DNA of 64,000 nucleotides, taken from the IMG/VR virus record IMGVR_UViG_3300028920_000037, positions 62,001-126,000 of that record; one strand, 5' to 3'. Source of the stretch: a virus. Below the pieces are notes generated by a model. It had not been told where the DNA came from, did not search any database, and saw nothing but the letters and a program-made list of their open reading frames with translations. The position numbers were made by a program, and so were the translations under genes. Shown in pieces: positions 63,147 to 64,000 of the stretch; position 1 is the first letter of the stretch, and every line of letters begins with the position of its first letter.

Positions 63147-64000
63147 ATGTCTGACACTGACATCAACGGAGATAGCATCACGTCGGTGCCGACGTTTCCG
63201 TACAATCCAGAGTCAAAGACGCAGCCAACGACCGCAAAACGTTGGGCAACGTCGGGTTGGATGATCGGAGGAGCCAAATTCGTTGCACCGGAGGTTGAGT
63301 TCAACAACGACCCATTCTCAGTTCGCATCATCGCGCTCGACAAGCGTGCCGAAGGCGGTCGAGCGTACAAGGTCATTGACGATCAGGGACGTAAGTTTGA
63401 CCTCCGTGAAGATCAGCTGATGGAGGCGATCAGGCTTGGAGGCATCGAGGCAGGTGGTCAGATCATCGGTGGTTTCGTCTGGGGAATTCGTGGTAGCCAG
63501 ATGACGCTGACGTTCCACGGAGGTAGGCTTTACGAGGAGATGAAGGCCGAACTCGACAAGAGAGAGAGCAAGAAGACGCCCGAAGGAAAGAAGAGCCTGA
63601 TTACGGCACGAAATGTGGTTGCTGGTGGAATTTACCTTGGGAAGCAAAGGCGCTATGGTACAGACGCCTTCATCTACGTCGGCAGGTTGAGGATCCCCGG
63701 TGAGAAGACACCCAAACATGCTGTTGTCGAGTTCTACAATACCATGCACAGAAACGACGGGCGGTACGTCTGGCAGGACAAGGTTCCGGCTGATATTGAT
63801 ATATCAAAGCTAACAGACGAGCAGCTCTTCAAATACGTATGTGAGTTCGACAAAAGATTCATCAATGAGCGACTACAGTCGACCCAACGTGGTCCACACT
63901 TCTACTGCCTCTACCTTCGCGGAAACGTTTCGTTTGAGGAACAGGTCGGTAAAGTCAACGATGTAACACCGCTCAGGGAGCTCGCGGCGGCTGGAACGAT
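63147..64000 (+). CDS. Unrecognised late-type protein, 3' end outside window
   Basis: At least 284 codons, open to the right edge. ATG 63147 follows an AGGAAG site; ATG 63102 is in frame but overlaps the previous gene. The N-terminal half contains WATSGWMIGGAKFVAPEVEF and AGGQIIGGFVWGIRGSQMTL, repeated Gly-rich beta patterns; later KRRYGTDAFIYVGRLRI-like strands. Structural protein likely; not assigned. Confidence 0.65.
   Translation, partial: MSDTDINGDSITSVPTFPYNPESKTQPTTAKRWATSGWMIGGAKFVAPEVEFNNDPFSVRIIALDKRAEGGRAYKVIDDQGRKFDLREDQLMEAIRLGGIEAGGQIIGGFVWGIRGSQMTLTFHGGRLYEEMKAELDKRESKKTPEGKKSLITARNVVAGGIYLGKQRRYGTDAFIYVGRLRIPGEKTPKHAVVEFYNTMHRNDGRYVWQDKVPADIDISKLTDEQLFKYVCEFDKRFINERLQSTQRGPHFYCLYLRGNVSFEEQVGKVNDVTPLRELAAAGT

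Overview
The window is a 64 kb internal piece of a large tailed-phage genome (Caudoviricetes; the gene set resembles T4-like or jumbo myoviruses). Almost every gene is on the + strand, tightly packed with ATGA/GTGA-type overlaps. The sequence carries its own replication, nucleotide, RNA-repair and DNA-modification genes plus many small unrecognised genes. No tRNA, rRNA, CRISPR array or integrase was seen. The host cannot be read directly. A strong recurring feature is a -10 box (TANNNT) only 6-7 nt upstream of the ATG, often with a -35 box (TTGAAC or GTGTAG) exactly 17 nt further up. This implies leaderless mRNAs and therefore a host lineage that tolerates them, for example Actinomycetota or Deinococcota (inference). 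Other genes have ordinary Shine-Dalgarno sites.

Layout. 1-12.2 kb is replication and nucleotide metabolism: RecA (cut by the window edge), trimeric dUTPase (frameshifted), 5'-3' exonuclease, HAD phosphatase, DnaB-type helicase, class II ribonucleotide reductase, ThyX, dTMP kinase, MT-A70 methylase and an all-alpha dUTPase/MazG-like enzyme, interrupted by two homing endonuclease genes. 12.2-13.5 kb holds three tandem Hsp20-like genes. 13.6-22.5 kb is an RNA-repair island (RlaP-type nucleotidyltransferase, Pnkp-like kinase/phosphatase, RNA ligase, metallophosphoesterase) with a DNA methylase and an HNH protein. 22.5-29.5 kb mixes virion-type and accessory genes (Dps-like protein, UDP-glucuronate decarboxylase, small Zn proteins).

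29.5-38.1 kb is a broken DNA polymerase III alpha gene. It is in three pieces, separated by a Vsr-like endonuclease plus a sulfotransferase, and by a split intein with a free-standing endonuclease. 38.1-48.6 kb contains a P-loop kinase, a DEDD exonuclease (frameshifted), aspartate decarboxylase PanD, a glycosyltransferase, a UDP-sugar epimerase, a TS-family enzyme with the Asp signature of dCMP hydroxymethylases, a proteasome-like peptidase, thymidine kinase, and an endonuclease-dCMP deaminase fusion. 48.6-64 kb is mostly late/virion-type genes: an SOD-like protein, membrane and possible lysis proteins, a second ligase and a further nucleotidyltransferase. Several are preceded by a CTATTTAGA motif.

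How it may fit together. The nucleotide genes could build a modified dCTP pool: the TS-family enzyme acts on dCMP, ThyX and the deaminase supply dTMP, and the sugar-nucleotide enzymes plus a glycosyltransferase could decorate the base. About ten otherwise unrelated late genes begin with a similar short basic helix (pattern LRxIIRExL), which may be a prohead-targeting leader. Three genes are each broken by what looks like one missing base, and a fourth by a 62-bp tandem duplication; read-level checking is needed before calling these biological.
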